From the NCBI GenBank assembly GCA_017562135.1, contig QEYB01000368.1:124001-188000 (forward strand): a stretch of 64,000 nucleotides of DNA, given 5' to 3'. This stretch comes from Dipylidium caninum. Taxonomy: Eukaryota > Platyhelminthes > Cestoda > Cyclophyllidea > Dipylidiidae. The translations under genes and the position numbers were made by a program. Of this stretch, positions 23,701 to 34,758 are shown piece after piece; the first letter of the stretch is position 1, and each line of letters begins with the position of its first letter. The notes below the pieces were generated by a model. It saw only the letters and a list, made by a program, of their open reading frames with translations, did no database searches and was not told where the DNA came from.

Positions 23701-26700
23701 GACAAATCACGCTGTTAGGAGGCCGATAAACTGAATCCAAGCTTAAGCAACTGCGCACTCCTGCAATATGCAAAAGTTTGTGTGCGAAAAATTGTGGCCA
23801 TTGACTCGGGATGCCGCCAACTAGCGCATAAAGGTGAGAAGACCTCTTCTATGGCAAATATCATAGTCATATTATTTAAAGATTGCTGGTGTCCTTCCTA
23901 TTACCTTAGAATTTAAAGTTACGATGTTGGAATATTCATAAAATTCGCATGGAAAAACACAATTTCCATGTACTTAGGTTTTCAAAAAGGATTTGGCTAT
24001 GCGATAAATACGTATAAACGTAAATAACCACGACTTGAGGCAAATTTTTTTGCTGAAAGTAGCCGAATCCACGTGGTCTTTGAAGAAATAGTAGTTTGAA
24101 AAGAACATCATACCTGCAACAATTGCTTCATGCTCAGTTTTCTGTTGATCAAGTTGCCTAGAGAAGTTCTGATGCGATTCTGCAACTTGCGCTGCCCACA
24201 TTCGACGCCCTTCCGAAAACTTAAGAAACGAAAACTCCGAGTAGCAAAGAAGCCCATAAAAGAAAAATCCACCAAAAGGCGCACAATTATGAGGAATTCA
24301 ATGGCTTTAAAGACATGTGATGTTATCTTTTCTAAACAAAACTGGGATATTTTTTAATTTTTCTCCACAGATATTCGATTTTTGGACGATTTCGCAGTCT
24401 GTTAAACAAATTTAGGGTCTGAAGGCTATCAAAAAAAGACTAGGAATAAAAAGGACCATCCAATTCGAGAAATAAAGAGATATTAAATCGATGCCGCAAT
24501 AAAATGTAATATAAGCAGCCTAGTATCAATAAAAAAATACACACATTAATTCTTGGGAATTTCTGCTTTTATTTATGAGAGTAAGCTAGAGGAAAACCGG
24601 TTATATGGAAGAATATCGCACATATTTGTATGCTCCATAATAGGGCAGAAAGTGATCAAATGTCAAGGTAAAATGTTCGTACTACCGACAACCAGAAATG
24701 GTCATTGGGACAAGAGTGAGGCAGTCCCTGAACTAAACGAAATTATCACATTTTTTCAGATATTTTCTACAAGCTCTTATTTTACTTAAGAATATAAGTC
24801 ATACAGGCGAAAAACAAAACATTGCCAACTTGGTTATCAAATAAGTAGCCCAATTATTTTGATGATCGGGTGAAAAATCGCCATCCACTTTCACACCATT
24901 GCATTTTTCCTAGGTGATGAGAAACTGGCGTCAAGTAGGCGGTGACCATTCACTCTTTGCCATAAGGCCAAATAAACCTGACTGGACGAGATGTCGCGAA
25001 GCCATTTACCTGAGAGTGACGAGCTCTCCGAACAGATAGATGATCAGATGAAACCCAAATTTAACCAATTATTCCCTTACCTGAGTGTCATAGGCTTTCT
25101 GCAGTTCTGCTATGTCTGATTGTCTTTGAAGACGAACTGAAAAGGAAGCAAAAATCTCTCAAATACACTCTTAGATAGGTTCATCCTTTTCAAAAACAGC
25201 TCAGATTACTTGTTCTGCCTTAGACGAAGACCACTTACAAGATAACGAGAATTACATAAAGAATTAGATTTCACATTCTTAGAAAAAAGGGAATTATAAC
25301 CTGTTAATCAGAAACGACAATTTTCCATAGATTGGCTGTTAAAAAACAAGCAATACTGCCAAAAATAAATGCAATAACTTTCAGCAACAATTCATTAGGA
25401 ATGCAGAAGTGAAAATATGGTAAAATTAACGCAAAATAGCTGGGTGGATAGAAGGATCTACCTTGCTCAATTTCCTGCTCTTTTTCCCTTTGTAACGACA
25501 CACGCAAATTCTCCATCTTAGTCTGCATATGTAAACGTTCCTTCTCCCATTTTTCCGCCAGTTCACGTTGACTTTCCGCATGACGCTTCAAGAGCTCGCT
25601 ATGTTTAGCTCTAACTTCAGCTATAATGCAAAAAAATGTTCTTTTCTAAAGGTGCTGCAATACAGTCAAATTAGTAAGAGAGTTTTGAGATTAACAATCC
25701 AACAGCAAGAAGCGGAGATGTAGAGTACACCACAAATCCAAGGAAACAGATTAAAACCGCACTAGTAACAGTCAGACCTTTTCGACTATGATTGCCAAAT
25801 GAAAAATTAGTGATTTAATAAATTATCTTAACTCACTAGTAACAGGCATGTTTTTCACTTCTTTCCTGAAAGGTTAAATCAAATCAAAACGCTAAATATG
25901 AGGAGTATTTCAGTGCGGCCATTACAGGTAGTGAGATCCCTATTGTTTAAAAATAAACACGTGAATGAGTTTTCAACTTTTTACATAATTAGCATGTGCA
26001 TTTGCCGAGTAATACTGCCAATTTCACTACCGCATTTCGTTTCAAAAATAGGGCAACACAAAAATTAAAGCATAAAAGTGGATAGTGTTAAGGGTAAGAG
26101 GAATATGTATGCTGTTCGACGTTTACCATTTAAAAAATTGCTAAAACGCATTTGATACCAAAATTAAAGGGTTTCATGGATTCGGATACAAAAGGGTAAC
26201 AGACACTCATTTTTCTATCATAAGCATAATATGATTAATACTACTTTCGACAGATATTCTGGTCTAATCACGATTTCAACGAAATAAAAAGGCCCATTTC
26301 TTAAAAAATGCAATCCGATATTAACGTTGAAAACACGTCCGGCTTAACAAACGCGAAATCCTTCAATGAAAACGGATACAGGAAAAGGAGGTATTCTGGT
26401 CCATTACATTTTTTAAATATCCTTTATATAATGAAAATAACTGAAACTTACCACACTCCTCTAAATACAATCTCAATTGGTCATTCAACATGTTCTCTCG
26501 ATGCGAAGTCTCTTCCCTAAGTCTATCTCTTGTAGTGAGGGACCATTGGACAAAAATGCAAAGAGCGTCGAAAATCTTTGTTCCAACTTCCCAAACTTAA
26601 GTCAAAGTTTTGCTTCAAAATCAGAAATTCTTCTTCGCAAGAGGATGGAGATAGACGCTTTACATTAGGAATAAGACTACCGGATGCACCGACACGTCGA

Positions 26701-29002
26701 AAAGGAGCACTGGTCGCTGCCAAACGAGAGGGAGGGCGTAGAGGCGTATCTCGAGTTTCCGTTAAGCGGTCTACATGTTCAGTAGAAAATTTATTTAGTA
26801 AACCAAATCTTCGAGTTTTTCATAGTTACCTACGGTTTTGTTATTTATTTGATAAGAGTACAATTAGTGAAAACGCGTTAGGGCCTTAGTTAGGTTAAGT
26901 TAATAAGATAGACGCACTATAAAACGTCAGCAAAGAAGGATTGTTAATATGTAGCCAACATTGTCCGTCTTCAGTCGACAAAAAAGTCAATTAATTCAAA
27001 AAGAGTAGGTGAACTTTCATAAAAGCAAGTTTTGATAGAAATTCTTGTGATGAGGAGAGGAAGTGCAAATAACAACTTTCACATTATGAAAGTGCGAAGA
27101 GGGATATCTGGGGAAAAATGCAAAAGGTAAAGGGTGAGAAAACCCCGAAGTAAATTCATACAGATATGAAAAGAAATCATGAATGAAGTCGTAGTGCACA
27201 GAAAAACCTTTGGCGTCAAAAGAAAACTTCCCTAGGTAAATTTGACCCCTTTTTGTGTTTTTTTACCAAAATAGTCTATCAACTCTACTGAATATAAAGT
27301 ACGGAGAAACATGTCTAGTGGCTAAAAGGAGAAAAAAATTTCAATAAAGGGCTATCGATACTATAAATGCCGCCTGAAGTAATCGGCGTATTTCATAAGA
27401 AATTTTATGGAGAGCGGGATGGGCGATGATAAACCACGTTTCAGAACAGATGGTGAAAAATAAGTTGACTTAACAAATGAAATACAGCTTACAGAATAAT
27501 GTTAACCATGAACACATACCAATACACGTAAAGGATGCATCAAAAAGTAACGAGAAAGCCAAAATCAAAATTAAGCCCATGTACCAGATATTAACAAAAT
27601 TGACTAACTAGAATTGCAAAACGTTCAACAAAAATAATCCAATTCGAGGTAAAGCCGCTCAATTCATGAGAAATGAAAGGCGCATCAAATAATAATAGAA
27701 AAGAAAATAAATTAGTACTTGCCTTTTAGAGATTTAGCAGATTGGCAGTTTGTAGGCGCCAAAATACTCTTATTTCTTATAACATTAACCACTCCATTCG
27801 TTCTGGGCTTAGACGAATTTTCTAGCGATTTAACGCTTTTCGTTCTAGATGATGTCTAAGTTAAAACAAGCATGATTACTTATTTGGTCATGCAACGTTC
27901 TACCAAAGACGAGGTGAAAACTACCGATTACCATCTAGCAAATTTACAAGGTAGCCCAAGTGCCCCATAGTTAAAAGGATTTATACTAATAAACAGAATG
28001 CAAAGTTTTATGGGGCGTCGTAAACGCTGACATATCGGAACCATGATTTAAAGAGATTATGGAAATAAAAATAGCTTATCTTTACAGAAACAAGAAAATT
28101 GTCCCTCAAAGTGTAACGGAGTGCATCAAAATAGTATAGCACTACAATAATTAATTTAATAGAGCTAATATTTTGACATCGATTTCATTGACTAAATTCG
28201 CTGACGTGGTAAGGAACAAAAAAAACGAGAATAAAACTGCGAGGGGGCGGGGAGAGGAGGAGAGAGTAAGGTAAAAACCCTATAGGAACTCACATTATTC
28301 GATTTTGTAAGACTATGTGATCGAGAAACGGATGACTTTGATAAAGCAGATATGGTCGTCTTAGCAATTTTTGTTGCTAAAATACCGAAGTCTCCGACTT
28401 AGTTAAAGCCTTTCGGAGGCGTTTTGTAATTTATACAATTAAAAAGCGAATGGGACACCTTAAAGTCGCTAAAAGACATGAAGCAGACCACTATCACTGT
28501 ATAAATATATTGCAGATATATAAAAAGAAATAGTATAGCTACCACTTTTCTCGAGACGGAGTGAATCCGATATTTGTCCTGCATTCGTGTTTTTAAGTGA
28601 ATTCGGTCGCGTTGAAATTTGACTATTGGTAGCCTTGGGTCCAGGTGAAGGAATGGTTGATCGTTTAAACGGCGGCTGTGACTTGGACATGGATCTACTC
28701 AATCTAGGAGTGTTTAATGAGTTGGACCTCTTCAAATATATCACAGGCAACTTTGATTGCATGGATCTTGACTGACAGACACCATGCTGTTTAGCTGTAA
28801 GGTTTACACCAAGAAAAAACGTGTTATCGATTAACGAAAAAGTCAGACCGTAAATTAAATTTGACTAACTAGGTGCTTCGATGTAGCAAGAAGAAGATAA
28901 ATGATTTTGTGAAGGCACTATGGTTGGACGTTTCAAATAAGATGAGTTTACTGAGGAAGATTCGCCTTCCTTGCTTAAGGAACCTTTAACGAGCGAGGTC
29001 AT
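17795..29002 (-). CDS. MTUS1: MTUS1/ATIP-like microtubule-associated coiled-coil protein
   Basis: MTUS/ATIP proteins are coiled-coil proteins that associate with microtubules. Fifteen minus-strand exons fit in phase: 28870-29002 (ATG), 28543-28794, 28294-28376, 27723-27855, 26452-26770, 25462-25620, 25081-25136, 24114-24219, 23417-23490, 22829-22960, 20870-20968, 20492-20605, 19621-19718, 18115-18309 and 17795-18044 (stop TGA). The N-terminal third is Ser/Lys-rich. The family-specific part begins with KIFDALCIFVQWSL, comparable to the conserved FEALTVVIQHLL of MTUS1. It continues as heptad-rich coiled coil with IESLKAVLELK, which matches the MTUS1 C-terminus closely. The final exon is a Ser/Arg-rich tail. 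Exon 5 switches frame near 26640. Its length is one base over phase, explained by an internal intron of about 85 nt or by an indel. The total is about 705-732 residues. Intron 4 starts with GC. Confidence 0.8.
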
Positions 29003-29916
29003 GGAAAAGACCCGGGCACTTCTTTACATTTAACACTTTAAATTGGGAAAATTGACCGACGAAATCGTTGACTGAACAGGAGGTAGAAAGTCTCGATAAC
29101 AGTGGAGCGGTCCGCGCGTTAGACTATCCAAACAGGTCAAAATCAACGCTACAGAAAATAACAGAGGATGAAGTGCGCTTGTAAGAGCCAAAGTAAATGC
29201 AAGAGTAAGATTTTGACGGTAAAAATCGACTCAAACAAATGAAGCAAAGAACTTAACGAGTGGAGAAGATCGCTTTACACGCGAATAATTACCTAATGGG
29301 ATTCGTGAAGCACGAGGCGACCCAGATCGGATCCCCGCAACTACGGTTGAACTCCCACGCTAGGTTATGAATTCAGTGTTTGTAGATACAAACAAACAGA
29401 AATATTAGTGTGAAGGCTACTATTTAAAAGACGGAACAGCTGGGAATGGATGATTGATATAGTGTAGTAGTCGCAATAGTAGGTGAACCACGAAACAAAT
29501 AAACTCGTTTCAGCTATACATTACAGAGTTCAACGTCGAGTACAATTCGCAAGATTATTCCACAGATACTTCGCGCATACGATTAAAGAAACGGTAAATC
29601 CCATTCACAAGTTGTACCCTCAAATGCTAAATTATTTAATTACACTCTTATTAGCATACTTACTTTAATATGTCTATAAAATTTAACATTGCTTCAGCTC
29701 TTAGATAACATATATAGTGCTGTCCTGTGCTTTTGCTTGCGATCCTTGTCTGAGCATGCGGGCTCACCCTGTTTTAACCAGATGATTAATTATTAGCGCA
29801 ACTAGTTTGGAGACTCCATTTAACTGAAAAGCATTCTTTTATAAGCGGCCTCCATCGGATCATTTATTTAACCACTCTTTCCAGCCTCTTTTGCTAAACC
29901 TGATTGGACACTGGAT
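29003..29916. promoter_or_regulatory. divergent intergenic region between the MTUS-like gene and uL30m
   Basis: These 914 bases separate two divergently transcribed start codons, so both promoters should lie here or in a shared bidirectional region. The sequence is AT-rich. I see no recognisable promoter element that I would defend. The small plus-strand open frame at 29483-29668 has no support. Confidence 0.4.
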
Positions 29917-30906
29917 ATGCTCGCTTCTATCGTGTGCAGGGCTAGGTTATTTTTTCCTAACGAGCTCGGCATTTTTCCGGCCAGCCGACCGATTTCAACG
30001 AGTTCCCATTGCAATTGGAAGGCTCGGACATACGAAAGCAAGCCTGTACCCGGATCACTTGATGATACCGATCCACTCGCATGGGCTGAAAGGCTTTTCG
30101 ATTTGCATGAAATAAGGAAGAATTATGTATACGCAGAAAATGTGTCGCCCGTTTTCATGGTATGCAGAATTAAACCAATTAAAGGTACAACTTTTTTTGA
30201 ACGAGCCTTTCTCGAACGATGCGGAATTGGCCCCAAAACAAAGGTACTCCGTACTGTTTTTCATTGCACGTACGTGTACATATAGCAACATCAGTGGAGA
30301 CTTATTAAAAATACTCCAGAAAAAGCAAAGGAACTTGATTACATAAAGCATTTGATTAAAGTCCAGCCAGTTACCTTTCCGGATGGATTACCTTCATCTG
30401 ACGCGGAACTGATTAACTTCCGCCTTTTGTCAAATGGTGCCTTTGTTCGCCGCGGCATGTCACCGTTTCGTCCCGGCAAGCCGATAAGCTTCGACGGATT
30501 AACAGCTATCGAGGAATCTTCTAACCTTGAGAACAATCAAATTACTGTACGACATCATGACTTACACAATATTTGACGCCAATATATCTTATTTCTCATG
30601 TTACTTTTCTCGTTTCAGGTTCCAGATGCGAAGGATAACCCTCGATACTTAACGCGTGCCTATTTGAAGGGCTGGCATAATCAACGTTGGCAGCATCATC
30701 AATTATTCTCTGAGTTTTTCACTTCTAAATATCGGTACCGATTGAACCAAGATGGGCAGGAATACCGCTATAGCAATTTATGGCGACTAGATGATGCAAT
30801 GCGCCAATCATTAAGTCAGCGCAAACACCCGGATGGTACTTGTAGAGCCGGAAATAATTCCAGATTTGAGGCTGACTGGGGTACCTATCCGTGGGCCTTC
30901 TACTAA
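29917..30906 (+). CDS. MRPL30: mitochondrial ribosomal protein uL30m with C-terminal extension
   Basis: uL30m is a protein of the large subunit of the mitochondrial ribosome. Three exons, all phase 0: 29917-30243, 30286-30546 and 30619-30906, giving 291 residues. The first about 50 residues are basic and lack acidic clusters, consistent with a mitochondrial targeting segment. The core runs from about residue 80 to 175. FMVCRIKPIKG is the first uL30 strand, and IKHLIKVQPVTFPDGLP matches the VKHLIRIKPLKLPQGLP segment that marks animal MRPL30. About 115 residues follow, rich in Arg, Tyr, Trp and His, absent from the roughly 160-residue vertebrate protein. AATAAA lies 39 bases after the stop. It is first in a row of three plus-strand genes. 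Confidence 0.88.
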
Positions 30907-30944
30907 TTTTAGATATTCATCTGCACATAATCTGTCTCATTGGC

Positions 30945-30950
30945 AATAAA
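30945..30950 (+). promoter_or_regulatory. poly(A) signal AATAAA for uL30m
   Basis: Exact AATAAA 39 bases past the TAA stop of uL30m, in a T-rich context. About 500 bases then follow before the FBXO28 start. Confidence 0.7.
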
Positions 30951-31449
30951 GTTTTCATTGTAAATCATGCTTTTTTTCCGCATGCTATGCTTGGTGTGTT
31001 GCATTGTACTAGTGTTTGCGTCTATTTGTGGAACTGCAGGATCATTCTAAGATGTATGGCGTGAGGACGGTTTCATAAGTTCCTCGAGCTCACACTCGGC
31101 CCGATTACCCTATGTCTACAATCGGGTATATTTATCGCAGGGCAGAGGTTTAACCATTTTTACCCTTCCCGATTTAAGTGATATGTTTAAAGAGACTACA
31201 CCTGTGATGACGTGGCCCTATTAAGCATTTTTCCTGCCTTATATTACAACACCTGTTGTGGCGAACTCTTTTTGTTAAGATGCTTATGTTAGTTAAATAA
31301 TGCAACAGATGATGTGATGAAAAGTTGCTTTGAGGTATGGATAAACCACCAGCTACCTGATTTGTTTTTCCTGTATTTATAGGTGTTATTCCCTTTTTCT
31401 CACCTCGAAACTAAATGTAGTTTGCCTTTTTCGACTCCCCAAAAGCGAA

Positions 31450-33339
31450 ATGAAGATCTTAGAAATGCCAAATGACTGTCTCCGAAAAATTTTCAGTTTT
31501 CTTACTTTTCACGAGATCGCCCTCGTTAGGCCGGTAAGCTTCCTTACTTTGACTGATACTGTAAAACATAGGTTTGTCGTAAGTTTAACGCTGTCGCAGC
31601 AGACCTCCTTAAATGTGAGTTTTGTCGACTTGAACAACTCGTTCGTGATTACCGTCGGGAATTGAAGCTTCTCCTACCACGACGAGAGTCAGAGCGTCGC
31701 AAGCACACATTGGCAGGGTTTGACTCGAATTGAATCGGAAATTTTGAACTTTTTCCTCTTCAGGCATGCGGATGTACTCTCTGCAGTGGAGACTCGTCTC
31801 TCACTTTTAGGCATGACCATAATGCGTTACGTAGATGAGGGGTATTGTTGTTTCTTCCCTGGCAAGGTTCTGGATGAGCTGCGCCGTGTGTATGTGATCA
31901 TAAAATCTTCCACTTCATCTATTTCCCGCTCCACGGAACTCCTCCGCGAATTACGAGATATCTCTTCTATGGCGATGGAGCACTTTGATGAAGTTCTTCT
32001 GCCCCAAATATATGCGAGCAAATGTGAATAACTTATATACGTGGGCGTCTCATTAATATGCTTTTCATATTGTTATAGAATCAAAACATCATTACAATGC
32101 AAAAGGTATCGTGCCGCGAAAACCGTAGTTGCAAAGAATAAATTCCTTGCAAATTATTTAGGTTTTGTTGCTTTTCGCCACAACTTTATAATTCGTTAAT
32201 AAACGTGTAGGTGACTGTTCCTTATGTGTAGCATTTTCTAAACTTAAAAAATTAGTTAACATCTAGCTAGAGGCCTATTAATTTAACAGTAATTGCTTTT
32301 TCAATAATAAAATGTGCTTATTTACGTGATATCTTCCTTTCGAATAATTTCAACACTTCCTTTACAGTACAGCATCAGCAACGAAGCCTGAACGAACTCA
32401 CATACCAGAGAAGGATTCGTACTTTGCACCAAGCATCTCTGTTGAAAAATCTAAATAACTCTTTTCCCAATCTGCTGGATGTCGGTCTTGTGGGTTCTTC
32501 TAATGAAATTCCTCCGTCCATTGCCGCTGAGACTCAGTCGTCTCAAGTGCGTCTTTGAGTTTATTAGTATTACGTGAATTTCAACTCCTTGTAATATTTT
32601 TATACATGCATTTCAATTGTGGCATTAAATATCGTTTCGTGTTTACCTCATTGGTTTCCTTTTTGCTCACTCCTTTATACTATAGCTTGCACCCAAATTA
32701 TTTTAGTCCATAAGATTGGGATATTTCAAACATCCCCAGACCCGGTAATTTTATGCTGACATCATCAGATTTTTTTCATGTTCGTAGTCAAGTCAGGAAG
32801 ATTCATGCGAACCATCTGTGTCGGACTCCCATGACCTGCTGACAGTCGCACACCTAGAGAGCGTAATCAGACGATTGGGAGTAATGCAACAGACAATCTT
32901 TTCATTCGCGGCATCTCAGCGTAAGATGGCCGAACGGATCGGTCGCCTCAACAATATGATTATATCTCTAGGCTATAGGTAGGATACAATTATCTCATGA
33001 ACTATTGGCCCCAGTTGTTATTTCTTGTCAGGATTCAACTCTGTTGTAGATCATCATCTTTGATGCGGTTTCTCCTTCATTTATAGCTACTTTAAATTCA
33101 GGCAGCGTTAATTACTATATGTTTCTTATTGTAGACTCCACAAATTGGAAGCCAAAAATGGCCTTTCCTCTTCATCTGACCAGGATGAAGGATCCCTGAA
33201 AAGATCACTTGCGGTGTTAAACGGACCATGCGATAATGATAACTTTTGTGGACCAAACAAAATGGCAAGATATGCGGATCATAATGCAACAAACAATAGT
33301 GAACTGTCTTCGCCTTCTTCTTCTTCTTCAAATGCCTGA
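31450..33339 (+). CDS. FBXO28: F-box only protein 28
   Basis: FBXO28 is a substrate-recognition subunit of SCF (SKP1-CUL1-F-box) ubiquitin ligases. Six exons in consistent phase: 31450-31533, 31572-31717, 31764-32023, 32368-32546, 32788-32978 and 33135-33339, giving 354 residues (human 368). The F-box is residues 1-45 (MPNDCLRKIFSFLTFHEIAL). It is followed by LPRRESERRKHTLAGHADV and ETRLSLLGMTIMRYVD, the diagnostic central region of FBXO28, then ELRDISSMAMEHFDE. The C-terminal half has a helical segment (HLESVIRRLGVMQQ...RIGRLNNMI) that may be coiled coil, and a Ser-rich end. Introns 1 and 2 are only 38 and 46 nt. The gene sits between uL30m and CDC45 on the same strand. The frame is intact throughout. 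Confidence 0.95.
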
Positions 33340-34758
33340 CCTTCGTCCTTTATGATGACCGTGATATCCTAAGCACGATGACTTATTTGACTGCTTTCAA
33401 ACTATATACATGGACATATATATCTATGATATTTATGGAGTGGATAGCTACAGAACCACGTTGAAATGGACTAGAAGGTGTGCTCTGGTCATTGTGATCG
33501 CAGGGGGTATAATCGTGGTCTGGGGGAATATGTCAGGATTTAGTGTGGTTGACTCAGTTGGTTTGGCTCTGGTTTCTCTTACTTGCATTAGTCACGGACG
33601 TCTATATCTTGATTGGTGTGTCAATGTGTGGAGGCTCTGGCGTTAAAAGTGAACGGAGTGAGTTAAGCGGAACAGCCAAATATTTATTGTACACCTAAGT
33701 CGCTGTGGGCTTTTTCGTTCTTTCGCACTCTATGATGTGTTTGCAGCCGGCAATAAGTGTGTGAGCACTTAAAGACGTTACACTGTTTTAATCTATTTAT
33801 GCCTAACTCCTGGTCACTACGCCCTTATGTATCAAGTTAACCTAATTATGCCTTTATATGGCCGACATTTTTTCCGGGAAAGTAGCGACAAAACTACAGA
33901 ACATGCTGCTATCATCGGACATGACATTTTAAAGGTAAAAAAAATGATCTCAATTTCTCTTTTAAGAGTACGCCAAAATGATTTTACCTATAATAAATCA
34001 CACAAATTTTGGTACTATACAGTCGATGTGCCTGTTGCAATTCGAGTATAAAAAGTGGTGAACTTGAGTTGCCGCGCCTGTTATGGCACAGCGTTCACTC
34101 AAATCTCCGGCTAGGGCGGGTAAGTGAACGGAGCCGAGTGTGGGCGTTGGGTGTGGTGGTGAGTCGGGGGCAGTCTTAATCAGGTACTTGGTGGCGCGAA
34201 TCCCCGAAAACCGAGGGGCACCTAGTTTTAGCTGTTTTGCTCGTTGGTTGAACTTTGGAAATGCGAGAAGGTGAGGTTCCGTTTCATCGGAATGTTTGCA
34301 CTCACGACTGAAGACAAGAAGAATAGCAACTTAACCGACGGATTTATTGCAGCTTATACTAATAATGAACAATGTTTCATCGTTACTCCAGCTGATTCTT
34401 GGTCTTGGACGTATTTGCATCAAGCCATATACAACATGACCCTATCAAAACCCTATAATATGTTGCCACCACGTAACTGTTTATTGAGCGATACAAAAGC
34501 AAGAAATTAGGATCCACCAACAAGGATATTCATTATAGTCGATGCATTTACTGTACGTCGTAAATTACTTTTATGTATAATTTCTCCCTATGAGCCTGTT
34601 ACCCAATGTTACAGTAAAAGTACCGAGACGTCGCTTGAAATTTGTACCTTTAGTTAAATAGTTGTTTGAAATGTGCATCGTAACAAGTTGAGTGGTTCCC
34701 TTCTTTTCTAGCATTCCTCAAGTTTATATGGTGTTCGTAAGTAAATGAAAACAACACC
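33340..34758. other. intergenic gap between FBXO28 and CDC45
   Basis: It should contain the FBXO28 3' end and the CDC45 promoter. Plus-strand open frames at 33410-33646 (hydrophobic) and 34244-34510 (88 codons) occur, but neither has splice context, recognised similarity or clear codon bias. I did not find an exact AATAAA near the FBXO28 stop. Confidence 0.4.

Noticed and set aside
25820..25870. Small candidate MTUS-like exon (acceptor tttcag, donor GTGAGT)
   Set aside because: Inserting it creates a stop, while exons 26452-26770 and 25462-25620 join directly in phase.
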